From a virus: a stretch of 64,000 nucleotides of DNA. Numbering within the stretch: position 1 is the first letter of the stretch; every line of letters starts with the position of its first letter. The position numbers and the translations under genes were made by a program. The DNA is taken from IMG/VR virus record IMGVR_UViG_3300020186_000013, positions 62,001-126,000 of that record. One strand, 5' to 3'. Shown here in pieces: positions 33,400 through 43,700 of the stretch. The notes beneath the pieces were generated by a model. It had not been told where the DNA came from. It did not search any database and saw only the letters and a list, made by a program, of their open reading frames with translations.

Positions 33400-34383
33400 T
33401 CAGGCAATCTTCTTACCGTCGAGGAAGATCCCCGTGGCCCCCTCAATGAGGAGGAACGACTTGTTGCCGGGGGTTGACGGCGTAGTCGGACCCGGCGGCA
33501 CGGGAACCGTCGGAGGTACGGGAGTCGGCGGCGGTACGTTGTCGGGCGGGCCGTACCGGGCTTGGATACGGGGTACGTCGTCGTTGCCTTGGGGGCCGCT
33601 GATGTTGACGTTGTAGTACGGGGCCATGAGGGCCGAGCCGACCTTGCTGTGGTCGAGGCCGAGCAAGTGGCCGAACTCGTGACAAGCGACGTTCATCATC
33701 AGAATGCCCCGTTGGTTGGGGTCCGTGATCCACGTCTCGTCCACGTCGAACCGCATCTGCAACTGCTGGTCGCTGCCGTCGGGCAAGTACGCCCAAGCCA
33801 GGACGCCGCCGGAGCCATCGAAGTTCGATTTCTGCCCCTGGCCAGTACCGATTAAGATGTCGCACGACTCGCCCGACCGGGCCTTCTCGATGTTCAGCTT
33901 GGCGACCCGCATCCAGCGGTTGAACGCCTCTTGGAGGATCGCGTCCTGCTCGATCTTGCCGAGGCCACTGACGTAATCCGTGATGCAATACTTGATCGAC
34001 GTCTTCCGCCACCGGGGCAGGTTCAGCTCGGCGAACTGCTTCATCTTCATGTACTGGGCACCGCTGGCCGTGTCCGGCTGCACCAGGTCGGGGCACCCGC
34101 ACCGTTGCAGCTCCATCGCCCGGACGGTCTTGGCGTCGATCTGCCCGCTCTCCTTCAGGCCGAAGAACTTCTGGAACGCCGAGACAGCGTTGACGATGTC
34201 CCCCAGGCTGATGTCCGTCCAGCCGGACAGTTCCTTGCCGAGGTAGCCGAAGGCGTCGAGGTAATTGAGGGCGAACCGGGCCTCTGGTTTGGCCGATCGC
34301 GAGTCGTTGATTCGGTTGAAGTCGGTCAGGGCTTGCACGGCGTGCTCGACGTGCCCGCTGCTCGGATCTGTGCTCGAATTCAT
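33400..34383 (-). CDS. matrixin-family zinc metalloproteinase (MMP-like)
   Basis: 327 residues. A peptidoglycan-binding-like pro-domain (~40-92, with SAFQKFFGLKESGQIDAKTV) ends in a cysteine-switch motif RCGCPD (94-99). The catalytic domain (~115-275) has HEFGHLLGLDH (235-245; three zinc His and the catalytic Glu) and a Met-turn ALM (251-253). The C-terminus is a Pro-rich linker plus a short segment. All key MMP residues are present, so a zymogen activated by loss of the Cys-zinc bond is predicted. No signal peptide is seen, which fits packaging in the virion rather than secretion. Adjacent to the baseplate J gene. Confidence 0.85.
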   Translation of the reverse strand: MNSSTDPSSGHVEHAVQALTDFNRINDSRSAKPEARFALNYLDAFGYLGKELSGWTDISLGDIVNAVSAFQKFFGLKESGQIDAKTVRAMELQRCGCPDLVQPDTASGAQYMKMKQFAELNLPRWRKTSIKYCITDYVSGLGKIEQDAILQEAFNRWMRVAKLNIEKARSGESCDILIGTGQGQKSNFDGSGGVLAWAYLPDGSDQQLQMRFDVDETWITDPNQRGILMMNVACHEFGHLLGLDHSKVGSALMAPYYNVNISGPQGNDDVPRIQARYGPPDNVPPPTPVPPTVPVPPGPTTPSTPGNKSFLLIEGATGIFLDGKKIA

Positions 34384-34401
34384 TGCCGTCCTCCTTGACA
34401 G

Positions 34402-36054
34402 TTACACGTTCGTGGGCACCGCCGAGACTACCGCAATCCCGACGTCGGCGGCGTCCAAGAAGAACTGCACCGTCCGTGGTGTCACCATGTTCGCCGGAGA
34501 GTTCGGGACCTGGAGGGTCTCGTCACTCCGGATGTATTTGATCGAGTTGTTAGGGTATCTGATGCGGCCGAACATGTCGATAGCACCGGTGCTCATGCCG
34601 TCCGACAGGTAGGGGGCGATGACGGCTTGGAGCGTGCTGGCACTGACGGTGCCTGTGAACCCGGTAGTGTTGACGGTGTGGACCAGGGCGTTGGCAATCG
34701 CCGCGACGTCCGGGTCGGCTGACAAGTTCCGCTTGACGATCTTGAACGACAGCTGGACGAAACACGGCACCGGGGCCTTGACCAAAACGTCAGTACCGCG
34801 ACTGCGGACCTCGGGCATGTTGATCGTGTCCTGGATGTCGCCAATGAGGGGTAAGCACCGGACTTCGAGGGTGTACAGGTTCGTTGCCCCCGGTAGCAGG
34901 CCAGTCGTCGGCGTGACGGTATCGGTGAACTGGATCACGGCCGTCTGGTAGCGGGTGTACGCCCCCTCGGCCAAGGTGCGGATGTCGGGGACGAATCCGG
35001 TCAACCCGGTGAAGTCGAGGGCACGGGCGTCTGAGTTGATCGTGAACCCGCCGATGACGTTCTCGGCGTCAGCCCGGCGGATGTTGGCGACCTCGTAGAA
35101 GCCTGGGGCGTCGTCGCGGCTTACGTTGAACTGCCATAGGCCGCTACCATCATTGTTGACCCGCACCAAGCTGGCCGTCTTCGAGAGGGCCAAGTGGAAC
35201 AGGTCGTCCTGGGACCGGATGTACCAGTCGGCCCGCCCGCCGTAACTGACGGGGAAGATGGTGTGCCGATCCCGGTGCATCTCAGGGTCGCCGTAGCCGA
35301 TGACGGATGTCACGGGCACCGCACTGTACGCCGTGATCGACCGCAGGAAGGCGTTCATGTTGACGCGGTTCGACAGGGTCTTGGCGGCGATGCCCTGCTG
35401 GAGACGGTTGATCAGTTCCTGGTTGGTCTCGGTGTTTCGCCCCTCGGTGAAGTCACTGACCACATAACTGCGGAGGTAGTGCGACGGCAGCTGAGTCGGA
35501 ACGATCGGCGTGTCCTTCTTGAGCAGCCCGGCCGACCCGACGGCCTGGGCGAACACGGTGATCGTGAACACGTAGGTGCCGTCCTGGAGCAGCGTCAGGA
35601 GTCGGTCGCTTGCGTCGTTGATCTGGGCCGGGTCGTTCTTCGCCGCGTACACCTGGTCGGTCTGGAAGATCTGCCCGTCGGCCTCGAAGGTGGTGCCCAG
35701 GGACAGCGTGACGATCGTGTTCGTTGACAGGACGATGGCGACCTCACCCTGGGCGACCGTCCCGGCGTACCGGAACAAGCCGAAGTTCGACAGCACGCCG
35801 TCGACCGTGTCTGGGTCGGCCAGGGTCGGATCGGCCTGGATGTCGATGAGGCTGCGGGCCGACAGGTAATCTTTGACGTTGGCGTCGAGCTGGGCTTCGA
35901 GGACCGCATGGTAGTAAGCGAGGAGGTTGTGCAGCACCCCGAACCGAAGGTCCAAGGTCGGGTTGTCCTCCTGCACCCGTGCCGTGACCTCGGACAGGTT
36001 CTGAGCCACGACGGCCGCGTCCAGGGTCGTCAGGTCTCGGAGTGCAATCGTCAT
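34402..36054 (-). CDS. baseplate J-like protein
   Basis: 550 residues. Length, position after the gp25-like gene and internal pattern (LSARSLIDIQADPTLADP; LSLGTTFEADGQIFQTDQVY; long beta-rich middle) fit the baseplate J / gp47 / T4 gp6 family that forms the wedge ring of contractile tails. It would bridge hub and fibers. Start ATG 36054. Confidence 0.75.
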   Translation of the reverse strand: MTIALRDLTTLDAAVVAQNLSEVTARVQEDNPTLDLRFGVLHNLLAYYHAVLEAQLDANVKDYLSARSLIDIQADPTLADPDTVDGVLSNFGLFRYAGTVAQGEVAIVLSTNTIVTLSLGTTFEADGQIFQTDQVYAAKNDPAQINDASDRLLTLLQDGTYVFTITVFAQAVGSAGLLKKDTPIVPTQLPSHYLRSYVVSDFTEGRNTETNQELINRLQQGIAAKTLSNRVNMNAFLRSITAYSAVPVTSVIGYGDPEMHRDRHTIFPVSYGGRADWYIRSQDDLFHLALSKTASLVRVNNDGSGLWQFNVSRDDAPGFYEVANIRRADAENVIGGFTINSDARALDFTGLTGFVPDIRTLAEGAYTRYQTAVIQFTDTVTPTTGLLPGATNLYTLEVRCLPLIGDIQDTINMPEVRSRGTDVLVKAPVPCFVQLSFKIVKRNLSADPDVAAIANALVHTVNTTGFTGTVSASTLQAVIAPYLSDGMSTGAIDMFGRIRYPNNSIKYIRSDETLQVPNSPANMVTPRTVQFFLDAADVGIAVVSAVPTNV

Positions 36055-36067
36055 GGCGTCCTGCCCC

Positions 36068-36559
36068 TTATCGCAACGTCACAGGGATGGGGGCGATAAA
36101 CGCCCGCTTGGTGCCGGCCTCGCTGACCAGAGCCAGCCGGAGGATAACATAATCGGGTGCCGTCAGCACGATCGACAGCACCGTCACGCCGTTGAACCGC
36201 TCGTCGGGCGGGTCAGTCGCCAGCTGGAGTGCCCGCAGTTGCCGCTTGACGTCAACCATCGAGAACGAGAACGATTGGAGCACGTCGGTGGACGTCCGCC
36301 ACCGCCCCTGGCGGGCGTCTTGCATGAACGGGCAACCGGCGTCGGGGTTGTACGGCTGTGACCCCTTGTCCGTGAGGAGCAGCATGAGGAACCTCTGGGC
36401 CAGCTTGAAGATGCCCGTGAGGACCTCGCCGCCCTCGCCCGGCTGGGCGATGGCCTGGTCGACCTGCTTGTCCGTACCGTAGCCGGCACCGTGAAAGCAG
36501 CTGATGTCGATCGTGCGTCCGACGTAGTCGACGACCGTGGTCTTGGGGGCAATGGTCAT
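36068..36559 (-). CDS. baseplate wedge protein, gp25/W-like
   Basis: 163 residues from ATG 36559, which overlaps the upstream stop (ATGA). Size and location immediately before a baseplate J gene fit the gp25/gpW wedge family, as does a segment with FKLAQRFLMLLLTDKG followed by paired strands (TDVLQSFSFSMVDVKRQL). Such proteins nucleate sheath assembly at the baseplate. A lysozyme active site is not seen. Confidence 0.65.
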   Translation of the reverse strand: MTIAPKTTVVDYVGRTIDISCFHGAGYGTDKQVDQAIAQPGEGGEVLTGIFKLAQRFLMLLLTDKGSQPYNPDAGCPFMQDARQGRWRTSTDVLQSFSFSMVDVKRQLRALQLATDPPDERFNGVTVLSIVLTAPDYVILRLALVSEAGTKRAFIAPIPVTLR

Positions 36560-37017
36560 TGCGGTCCTTTCGCCCTCTTGATAGAGCGGCTGACAAACTC
36601 GATCCCGCACTCTTTGAACACCCCAAGGCTAGACCCCTGGCCATGTCGCGTCCCCGCGAGGTGGGCGAACCGCCGCGATCGGTTCATGGTCATGCGTGCC
36701 CGGAACGACCGCTCCATCACCGCGAGGTAATCGACCATGGTGCAGGCGTTGATGATGTCCTGCACCACACCCGGCGTGTTGGGGCTCTCGATCGCCCGGA
36801 CCGCATCATTGTTCGACTTCGACCGGTCGAACGGGGTCGCCATACCGGTGTGGTCGAACGGGTTGCCGTTCCACCCCGTCGGCCGCATCCACCGGATCTG
36901 CCCGCCGGTGCGGAGCTGCTGCTCCTGCTCCTGGCACAGCTGCTGGACCCGCTCCAGCTGCCGCTGGAACACGGGGTCCATGTCGACCTTGGACACGGGC
37001 TTGGCGACGTCGGGCAT
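36556..37017 (-). CDS. hypothetical protein in baseplate cluster (153 aa)
   Basis: Opens MPDVAKPVSKVDMDPVFQRQ with a Gln-rich helix, then a central Trp/Asn/Pro region and an Arg-rich helical C-terminus (MERSFRARMTMNRSRRFAHL). Between the sigma-like factor and the gp25-like gene. No family recognised. Confidence 0.6.
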   Translation of the reverse strand: MPDVAKPVSKVDMDPVFQRQLERVQQLCQEQEQQLRTGGQIRWMRPTGWNGNPFDHTGMATPFDRSKSNNDAVRAIESPNTPGVVQDIINACTMVDYLAVMERSFRARMTMNRSRRFAHLAGTRHGQGSSLGVFKECGIEFVSRSIKRAKGPQ

Positions 37018-37024
37018 GGTGTCC

Positions 37025-37753
37025 TCAGAACGGCGACAGCTCGTCGCCCTTGTTCAGTTGCTCTTGGATGTACTTCTTCCGCTGGCTGACGAGGCCGGGG
37101 CTGCGGCGGATCTTGTCGGCGATCTGGTGGTTGGCCAAGACCTTCTTGCCGTTGTACCCGAGGGTGTGCTCGAAGATCAGCTTGTCGGTGGGCGTCAGGT
37201 CGTCGTACACGATCTGGTGCCACATGGTTGATTTGGGTGAGCCGGTGCCGCCGAACACCATCTGCTCGGGGTTCGACGCCTCCAGGGTCCCCTCGGCCAC
37301 AGCCGGGTTGTACGTCCGCACGTGCTTCATCCGCTTGTGGGAGAAGCCGGTGCGATCGGCCAGCTCGGCGTCCGACGGGTCGCGGCCCAGTTCGTGCGAC
37401 AGCTCTTGGTGGGCGTTCTCCATGTTGTACCGGTCGAGGGACACCCGCTCGGGGACCTTCATGACCGACCCTTGCTGGCGGCTGACTCGCTTCAACCCTT
37501 GGAGCTGGTTGAACAGGTGCGTCTGCAACCGGGACCGCTTTGGGTCGTACGTGCCGAGTGAGTCGAGGGTCATCCGCCGAGCCCGGCTGGTAATTAGCGG
37601 GTTGGGCTCGCCGACGTGGGTACGAATCGCCTTGTCGATGGTTGGTTGGAGGTGCGTGAGGATGGCGGCATTGGCCTCGGGGGTCTTGGCCCCCTTCCAC
37701 GTCCCGAAGGCTTCCGTGTGTTCGGGTTCCAACATGCTGGTGCTAGGTAACAT
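37025..37753 (-). CDS. sigma-70-family transcription factor
   Basis: 242 residues from ATG 37753 (GGAGGCAGCG upstream). A region-2-like helix set (NPLITSRARRMTLDSLGTYD) is followed by a region-3-like helix-turn-helix (SHELGRDPSDAELADRTGFS) and a region-4-like part (LTPTDKLIFEHTLGYNGKKV, then a helix ending KIRRSPGLVSQRKKYIQEQL). Phage sigma factors redirect host RNA polymerase, often to late genes. It overlaps the hub gene by 11 nt, so it is probably made together with tail proteins. Its promoter set is unknown. Confidence 0.75.
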   Translation of the reverse strand: MLPSTSMLEPEHTEAFGTWKGAKTPEANAAILTHLQPTIDKAIRTHVGEPNPLITSRARRMTLDSLGTYDPKRSRLQTHLFNQLQGLKRVSRQQGSVMKVPERVSLDRYNMENAHQELSHELGRDPSDAELADRTGFSHKRMKHVRTYNPAVAEGTLEASNPEQMVFGGTGSPKSTMWHQIVYDDLTPTDKLIFEHTLGYNGKKVLANHQIADKIRRSPGLVSQRKKYIQEQLNKGDELSPF

Positions 37754-39494
37754 CGCTGCCTCCCAAATCGCCGCCGAAATTCCCGTCACTACGATTCAAG
37801 TTCTCGTGACCGGGGACCAGAGGCATGCCGGCCTGCACTCTGCTGCCGAATAGCGGATGCACAGGGACGCTGGTCCGCCCGTCCGTACTGCTATTCTCGG
37901 TGTTGGTCCGGACGTGTGACAAGCTGAATGTCGTTTGGGCCTGGGCAGACTCGGCGTTGATCGCGATCGTGACGCGGGCGACTGAGCCGACGAGGTCCAT
38001 GGCCAGGCTGTCCTCGCCGGCCAGGAACTTCTCCTCGGACGCCTTGACGATGATGATTGATCCGGGGCCGATGTCGAACCGGAGTTTGCCGCCGACCAGC
38101 CCGGTGCGGCCCCGGAGCATATTAGCGACGTACACCGATTGGGCGTACCGGTTGAACAGATCGAGCACGTCCTTAGCGAGCTTGTCGCCCTTGGGGTCGG
38201 GACCGGCAACGCCCTTTGCGTTGGGCGTGGTGGCGGTCTTGGTGACCTTGTCGTTGCCGATGCCGGACGTGCCCGATACGTTGTCGGTCGCGTCCTTGAT
38301 GCCGGCCAGCCACGCGGGCGGCGACACATACTGGACAACGCCGTCACTTGCGTCGACAGAGGTGGCTGAGAAACAACCACCGACGATCGGAATGGACCCG
38401 TACCGCCCGGCCTGGACGAGGCCGTAGTCACCGGAGTAGTTCGAGATGACGCCCACGGCCCGCAGCGGGCGGTCGAGTTCAGCTTGCATCTGGAAGCTGT
38501 CGTACTCGTCCGGAGTGATGGCCTTCCACGGCTCGCCGTTGTATGCCGGGGTATCGGCCGCGACGCACGCGAACTCGACCGACGGGTAGATCGCCATGTT
38601 GAACTGGGGGAAGAAGGTCCCCAACATCTTGTCCCAAAAATTGGTGTTCGCGTACGACTCAACAGCTCCCTGGGACAGTGCCCGTGACACGGACTCGGTT
38701 GCCATCGGCACGCTCGCGACGTCCAACTTGAGAGGCGTGCCGTACACGTACGCCTTATCGCAGTTCGGAGCGTTCGTGCCCTTGGCACCAGGACCCTCAA
38801 TCTTTTTGAGTGCGTTCGAGGCCCGGTCATTCTTGACAGCAGCTTCCGTCCCGGCTCCCGAGCACTTGGCATCCCCGACACCAGGTTCGGCTTTGACGTC
38901 GGCGAGCTGACAGAACAGTCCCTTCATCGCCCCCCACAGGTCGGCGGTGACCGTATCGACAGTCGTCTTGTACCATACCATCGACGCAATGTAATTGCCC
39001 TTGCCGAGGTTCGCTCCGGTGAGGTTGCCGTTGGCCATGACAGCCCGTGAGGTCATGGCCCACGGGTTAGCGGGGTGACTGTTCTTGGCTAGGCAGCTGG
39101 AGTTGGCCAGGTCGATCAGCCAGTGCCGAAGGTTGGCGATCACCTGGATCTTGCCGCTAATCTTGGTGTACGCGAGGCCGACCATGTACCCTTCAAAGAT
39201 CACGAACGGATCTTCGGGCCACTGGATGCCTTTGGTGTCCCAATCGCCCTTGAGTTGCAGGGTGACCCTCGCCGGCTGCATCTGCTTGACCTTCGAGAAC
39301 ACACTGTGGATAACGGCGTCTTCTAGTGTCCGGGCGTTGCGACCCACGGCCAAAAGGATCTGGGCACTCGGGATCTCATTCACCGCGAAGCTACTCGTGA
39401 ACTGGCTCACGTCGAACTTGAGACCGTTGACTTCGAGTGTCAGCGTCGTGCCCTCGCCCAGGTGCGTCAGTGCCCACTGCTTAGTTTGTCCCAC
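37743..39494 (-). CDS. baseplate hub-like protein (gp27/gpD-type)
   Basis: 583 residues. The N-terminal 130 residues have the beta-rich form of hub proteins (ALTHLGEGTTLTLEVNGLKF). The central part contains a Gly/Ala/Asn insertion with scattered Cys. Position between tape measure and wedge genes supports a central hub that carries the spike. Start ATG 39494; the end overlaps the sigma-factor gene. Confidence 0.6.
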   Translation of the reverse strand: MGQTKQWALTHLGEGTTLTLEVNGLKFDVSQFTSSFAVNEIPSAQILLAVGRNARTLEDAVIHSVFSKVKQMQPARVTLQLKGDWDTKGIQWPEDPFVIFEGYMVGLAYTKISGKIQVIANLRHWLIDLANSSCLAKNSHPANPWAMTSRAVMANGNLTGANLGKGNYIASMVWYKTTVDTVTADLWGAMKGLFCQLADVKAEPGVGDAKCSGAGTEAAVKNDRASNALKKIEGPGAKGTNAPNCDKAYVYGTPLKLDVASVPMATESVSRALSQGAVESYANTNFWDKMLGTFFPQFNMAIYPSVEFACVAADTPAYNGEPWKAITPDEYDSFQMQAELDRPLRAVGVISNYSGDYGLVQAGRYGSIPIVGGCFSATSVDASDGVVQYVSPPAWLAGIKDATDNVSGTSGIGNDKVTKTATTPNAKGVAGPDPKGDKLAKDVLDLFNRYAQSVYVANMLRGRTGLVGGKLRFDIGPGSIIIVKASEEKFLAGEDSLAMDLVGSVARVTIAINAESAQAQTTFSLSHVRTNTENSSTDGRTSVPVHPLFGSRVQAGMPLVPGHENLNRSDGNFGGDLGGSDVT

Positions 39495-40284
39495 GTTCAG
39501 CTCTCCACGCTTGGTCCATGCGGTACGCCACGGCCATCAGCAACGCACTGAGCCGCAGTGGCAGCTCTTTCTGATTCTTCCACAGATTGCGGAAGGTCAG
39601 GTAAGGTTGCTCGGCCGTGATGCCGAACAGGGCGTTCAGGTTGGGCTCGCCGATGTTAGTAAGACTCGCCAGCAGGTCCGCTAGGTCCGCCTGGGGGCGG
39701 TTCCGGACGACGACGTCCCAGGCCATTCCGGGGCTCGTTGTCGTCAGGCGGACCGAGTATCCGGACTGGCCGAGTGGGACCGCGTCCGACAGGCCGTCCG
39801 TCAGGGCGAAAGGTAGAAACTGGCTTCTAGATGTCGGTGTGATCTCCTGCACCTGTACGGACGTCGGGCCGGCAACGCGGACCTCGACGGTCGTTTCGAT
39901 CTGCCCAGTGGTATCCGGAGCGGTCGGTACGCCCTGAACGTAGAGTGTAGTCGGTACACCTTGGAGCTGCATCACAACCGGCATAAATGCGGCGGCGGGC
40001 ACGAGGGCGGCGTCGGTCAAGGAGTACGTCACGCGGGGGTCGAGTTGGAACACGTAGTCGACCAGTGGCGTGGCGTGGATCAGGCGAACGAACTGCCGGC
40101 ACCGGTAGTTCACCATGTGGCGATCGGGCTTGGAGCCGAATAAGAGGGACCGAACCACGGTCAAGTACCCAGGGACGGCCTTCAGGGGCACGAAGTCCGT
40201 GGGCGTAGCTTCCTCGGCGAGGTACGACGCCGAGCCGTTGAAAGATGCCTGGTTGGCCAGCATCGTGCGTGCGTGGTTGTACAC
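39481..40284 (-). CDS. tail or baseplate protein (267 aa)
   Basis: GTG start at 40284 with GGAGACTTGAA upstream; a longer reading would cross the upstream gene. Beta-rich central part (QGVPTTLYVQGVPTAPDTTG) and helical C-terminus. A copy of the dispersed palindrome lies inside the coding sequence, encoding SRSQFL. Function unclear; context gives a baseplate role. Confidence 0.55.
   Translation of the reverse strand: MYNHARTMLANQASFNGSASYLAEEATPTDFVPLKAVPGYLTVVRSLLFGSKPDRHMVNYRCRQFVRLIHATPLVDYVFQLDPRVTYSLTDAALVPAAAFMPVVMQLQGVPTTLYVQGVPTAPDTTGQIETTVEVRVAGPTSVQVQEITPTSRSQFLPFALTDGLSDAVPLGQSGYSVRLTTTSPGMAWDVVVRNRPQADLADLLASLTNIGEPNLNALFGITAEQPYLTFRNLWKNQKELPLRLSALLMAVAYRMDQAWRAERGTN
39814..39830. 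repeat. dispersed palindrome, copy 5 (inside a gene)
   Basis: TAGAAACTGGCTTCTAG within the coding sequence of the 267-residue baseplate protein. Its presence in a frame without disruption argues for either tolerated insertion or selection for the DNA motif. Confidence 0.5.
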
Positions 40285-40285
40285 T

Positions 40286-40765
40286 TCAAGTCTCCGGGAG
40301 GGTCTGCATGCTGAGACCCCACTGAACCATGCCCGACTCGGGCTCGACCGTGTCGAAGGTCGAGCTGGTGACAAAACCCTCGATCGTGTTATTCGGATTC
40401 GTGCCGATGGTAATACGGACCGGGGCACCGGTCTTGGAGACGCGGTTTCGCCTGTACCAATCCATCATCAGGGCCATGCCGTGGTCCTGGTTGGTGTCGC
40501 ACGGGGCCGCGAAGGATAAGCCCGCCAGACTCAGACTGCCGATCCGGTCGCCGAATACGTACACGTAGATCGAGGCCCCTAGGGTGTGCAGGAACTGCAC
40601 GTTCGCCTGTTGGCTGAGTGTCACCCGCGTGATGATCGACTGCTGTGACTCGAAGTCGATCTCCTCCCGCACGTCCTGGAACCCGACGAAGCCGACGCGA
40701 GCCTGGGCGGTCGGATCGTCGACACGGACGACAGTACCGCGATTTTTCTCAAAGATGACGGGCAC
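40286..40765 (-). CDS. tail-tip or baseplate protein (159 aa)
   Basis: GTG start with AAGGAGCCCCC upstream. Beta-rich with a central DTNQDHGMALMMDWYRRNRV and ending EPESGMVQWGLSMQTLPE, features I associate with small tail-end proteins that bridge tube and hub in myoviruses. Located between tape measure and hub genes. Assignment is tentative. Confidence 0.5.
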   Translation of the reverse strand: MPVIFEKNRGTVVRVDDPTAQARVGFVGFQDVREEIDFESQQSIITRVTLSQQANVQFLHTLGASIYVYVFGDRIGSLSLAGLSFAAPCDTNQDHGMALMMDWYRRNRVSKTGAPVRITIGTNPNNTIEGFVTSSTFDTVEPESGMVQWGLSMQTLPET

Positions 40766-40774
40766 GGGGGCTCC

Positions 40775-43700
40775 TTACGGCTTTGTGACCGGGTTGAGGG
40801 GGTTGCCGCTACTCGCACCGTCGACTTCGGCCTGGCTGCCCTTAATCGTAAGCGTGCCGGTGAACTTGACATTGTCCCACTTCGACCCACCCTTGTCGGT
40901 GTCAGCTTGCGGCAGTCGCTGTCCACCCTGTTCCATGATCGTGTACGCCTTATTAAGCTGTTCAAGGGAGACGTTGCCGTCCTTGTTCCGCTCCAGCAGA
41001 CCCTGCTGCTGCTGGACCTCCAGGGCACCCTTGACCTTCTCCCATTGATGGTCGTCTCCGATGTGCAGTTTGCTCCGGAGATTGTTGAGGTTCTCGGTCC
41101 TCTTCTTCTCGTCGGAGACGTTGACCGTCGCGTCGTTGAATGCCTTGCCGAGTTCGCCCACGTTGGCAAACGACTTCTGGCTGCCCTGGACCGCACCCTT
41201 GAGTTCATTCTCCGAGTTGACGATGCTCTCCGTACCCGCCGCCGACTGGGAACCGATCCTCCCGGCGAGTGCGGACCACTTCTGCCCGTCTCGCTCGGCT
41301 TCGTCGATGCCGAAGACGTTGCCGACCCGCGTCAGCCGCATGCTGCCGCTCTCCCTGGTCCGGTCGTAATACTTTTCCGCCGCCGCCTTTTGCACCTCGA
41401 TGACGCCAATCGCACCGGGCAGTGCCTCGGCCGACACGCCGATCTTCGTGGCGATTTTCTCCATCTGGGCCTTCTGTTCCGTCGTGGCCTTGTCGCCCGC
41501 TGCCATGATGGTGCGAACGGACTGTTCTTCCTCGCCCGTCATCTTGCGGGCGATGCCGACGTTGTCCGCCTGCTTCTTGAGGAGCACCCGGCGGGCGAAG
41601 TCGAGCGGGTTAAGGCCCTCGCCGTTACCCTTCTCCAGTCGCTTCATCTCCTCGTCGGTTAGGCCCATCAGGGTGTGGGCCTCCTTCATGTTGCCGACTT
41701 GCTCCTGGCGGGCGACGACACGCTTCTTGTAGTCCTCGTCTGTCTCACCGGCCTTCTTGGCTTCAATGTCCTTCTTGGCCTGTTCCTCGTCGCCCAACCA
41801 GAACTGACGACCGAGTTTGCCGGTAGTATCGTGCAACATCCCGACGATGCCGCCCTGTTCGGTTTGGAGTTCCTTGATCTCGTTCATGACCTTCTCGTAC
41901 GTCTCCTTGTTCCCGAACGTCTGGATGTCGCCGTGCAGGAGCTTGGCGATGTCGCCGCCTGCGTACTTGAGGGCCAGCTCATGTTTGCGGGTCGTGATGT
42001 CGTTAAGCCGCGTGTGTGCCGCGATACCACGGGTGCCGAACCGTTGGGCCGATGGGGCGGTAACGGCTTTGTCGGCAATCGTCTGGTAGGCGTCCTCGGA
42101 CCGCATGATGCTGCTGCGGGCCATCTTCCCGTCGTCGGTACGCCAGAACTCGCCGAACCGATCCGATCGGTCCTGGAAGCGTTTCTCCAACATCGTCTTC
42201 CTGGCTGTATCAATGTCCCCGTCCTTGATGCCTGGGTTCGCCTTCCTGACGTCATCGTCGGATACGTTGAAAATCACCTTCTCCTCCCGGTCGATCAGTT
42301 CGCCGAGCTTCCTGCGTTCATCGGCCGGGGTGAACGGGGTCTTGGCGGCTTCAGCTGCCTTCCGGGCCTCGTCGATCTCGTGGCTGAACCCCCACCGCTT
42401 AGCCCGTTGACGAGCTGCGGCAAGTTCCTCCGCGTCGGCAGGAGACATGCCGCCCTTGATCAGGGCGTCGACGGCTGCTCGCGGCGGACGGAACCCCGTC
42501 GCCCGGCGTTCGGCGATGATGACGGCACGGGCCTGTTCGTCCGTTGTGATTTGGCCCTTCTGCATCTCCAGTTCCATGTCTGAGTGACTGATCTGCGACA
42601 TATCGCGACCCTTGGCGTCGCGGGAGCCGGGCTTCGTCGACCACGTGGCAATCTGGTTGTTGATGATCTCGTTGCGGGCATCATCCTCCGAGAGTACCGT
42701 GCGGTCGAGGGCCTTGCGTCGTTGGATGGTGGCGTCGATGTCCTCCTTGGAGATCGCTGACTTGTCGGTCCGCATCCGCTCAATCGTCTCCCGTCGGCGG
42801 GCGATGATGGCGGCTGCCGCTTGGTCGGTGGTAACTGGCTTGTTGACCCGGTAGTCCCTTTTGACTGCGTCGATCTCGGGCCGTTCGATCTGCGAGCCAG
42901 ACGCACTGCGGATGCCGGCCGTCTCTGCGACTTCTCGGGAGATGTCGCGGGCGGCACTCAACGCCTCCTTGGTGTCCTTCGCGGAGACGCCGGTCTCGCC
43001 GAAGAACCCGAAGTCAGCTGACACCTTGGCCAGGTTCGATGCGTCGTCGGTTAGCTCCCTCATCCCGGTGTCGTGCTGCTCTTGGAGTTTGTCGCGGGCC
43101 TCACCGGGCTTCTCCTTGAGGATCTTTGCCTGCAACTCTTCGAGGGCGGCTCGCTTCTCTTGGAGCTTCTGGAGGGGGGCGACAAGGGCCTTGTTGACGT
43201 CCTCGTTCTTGACACCGCCGAAGGCCGTCGCGATCAGCTCGATCGGACTGTCGGTCGACTTGGCGTTCTGGAGGAACTGCATGGCCCGCGACAGGGCCGT
43301 CCCCTTACCCAGCGGGGAAAGGGCGTCCTGTAACTGTCCGGTGAAGTTCTGGCGTTGTCGGTTCCGATCGGCCGCTGCCATCGTCTCGGGGTTGAAAATC
43401 CGCTGGACGTTGCCGACGTTCTCCAGGCCGGCGAAGCCCGAGTTCTGGAGGGCGAGGTTGGACTGACCCTTCCACCGCTCGGCGGCAAGACCGAAGAACT
43501 GGTTACGTTCCTGATCCGGCATTGCCGCCAGGGCCTTGCCGGCGTCGGTGCCGGCCAGCTGGGTCTCCATGATCTTCTGGAAGTTCGCCTTGAACTTCTG
43601 TGGGTCGTTGAAGTCCGCCGTCGACATACTAAAGACCTGCTTCGTTGCCTCAGCGGACACCTTACCCATCGCCTCCTTGGCGGCGTCCTCGTTGATGCCC

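Noticed and set aside
36068-36559. Lysozyme activity of the gp25-like protein
   Set aside because: The name of the T4 family suggests it, but no Glu-Asp-Thr catalytic arrangement is visible.
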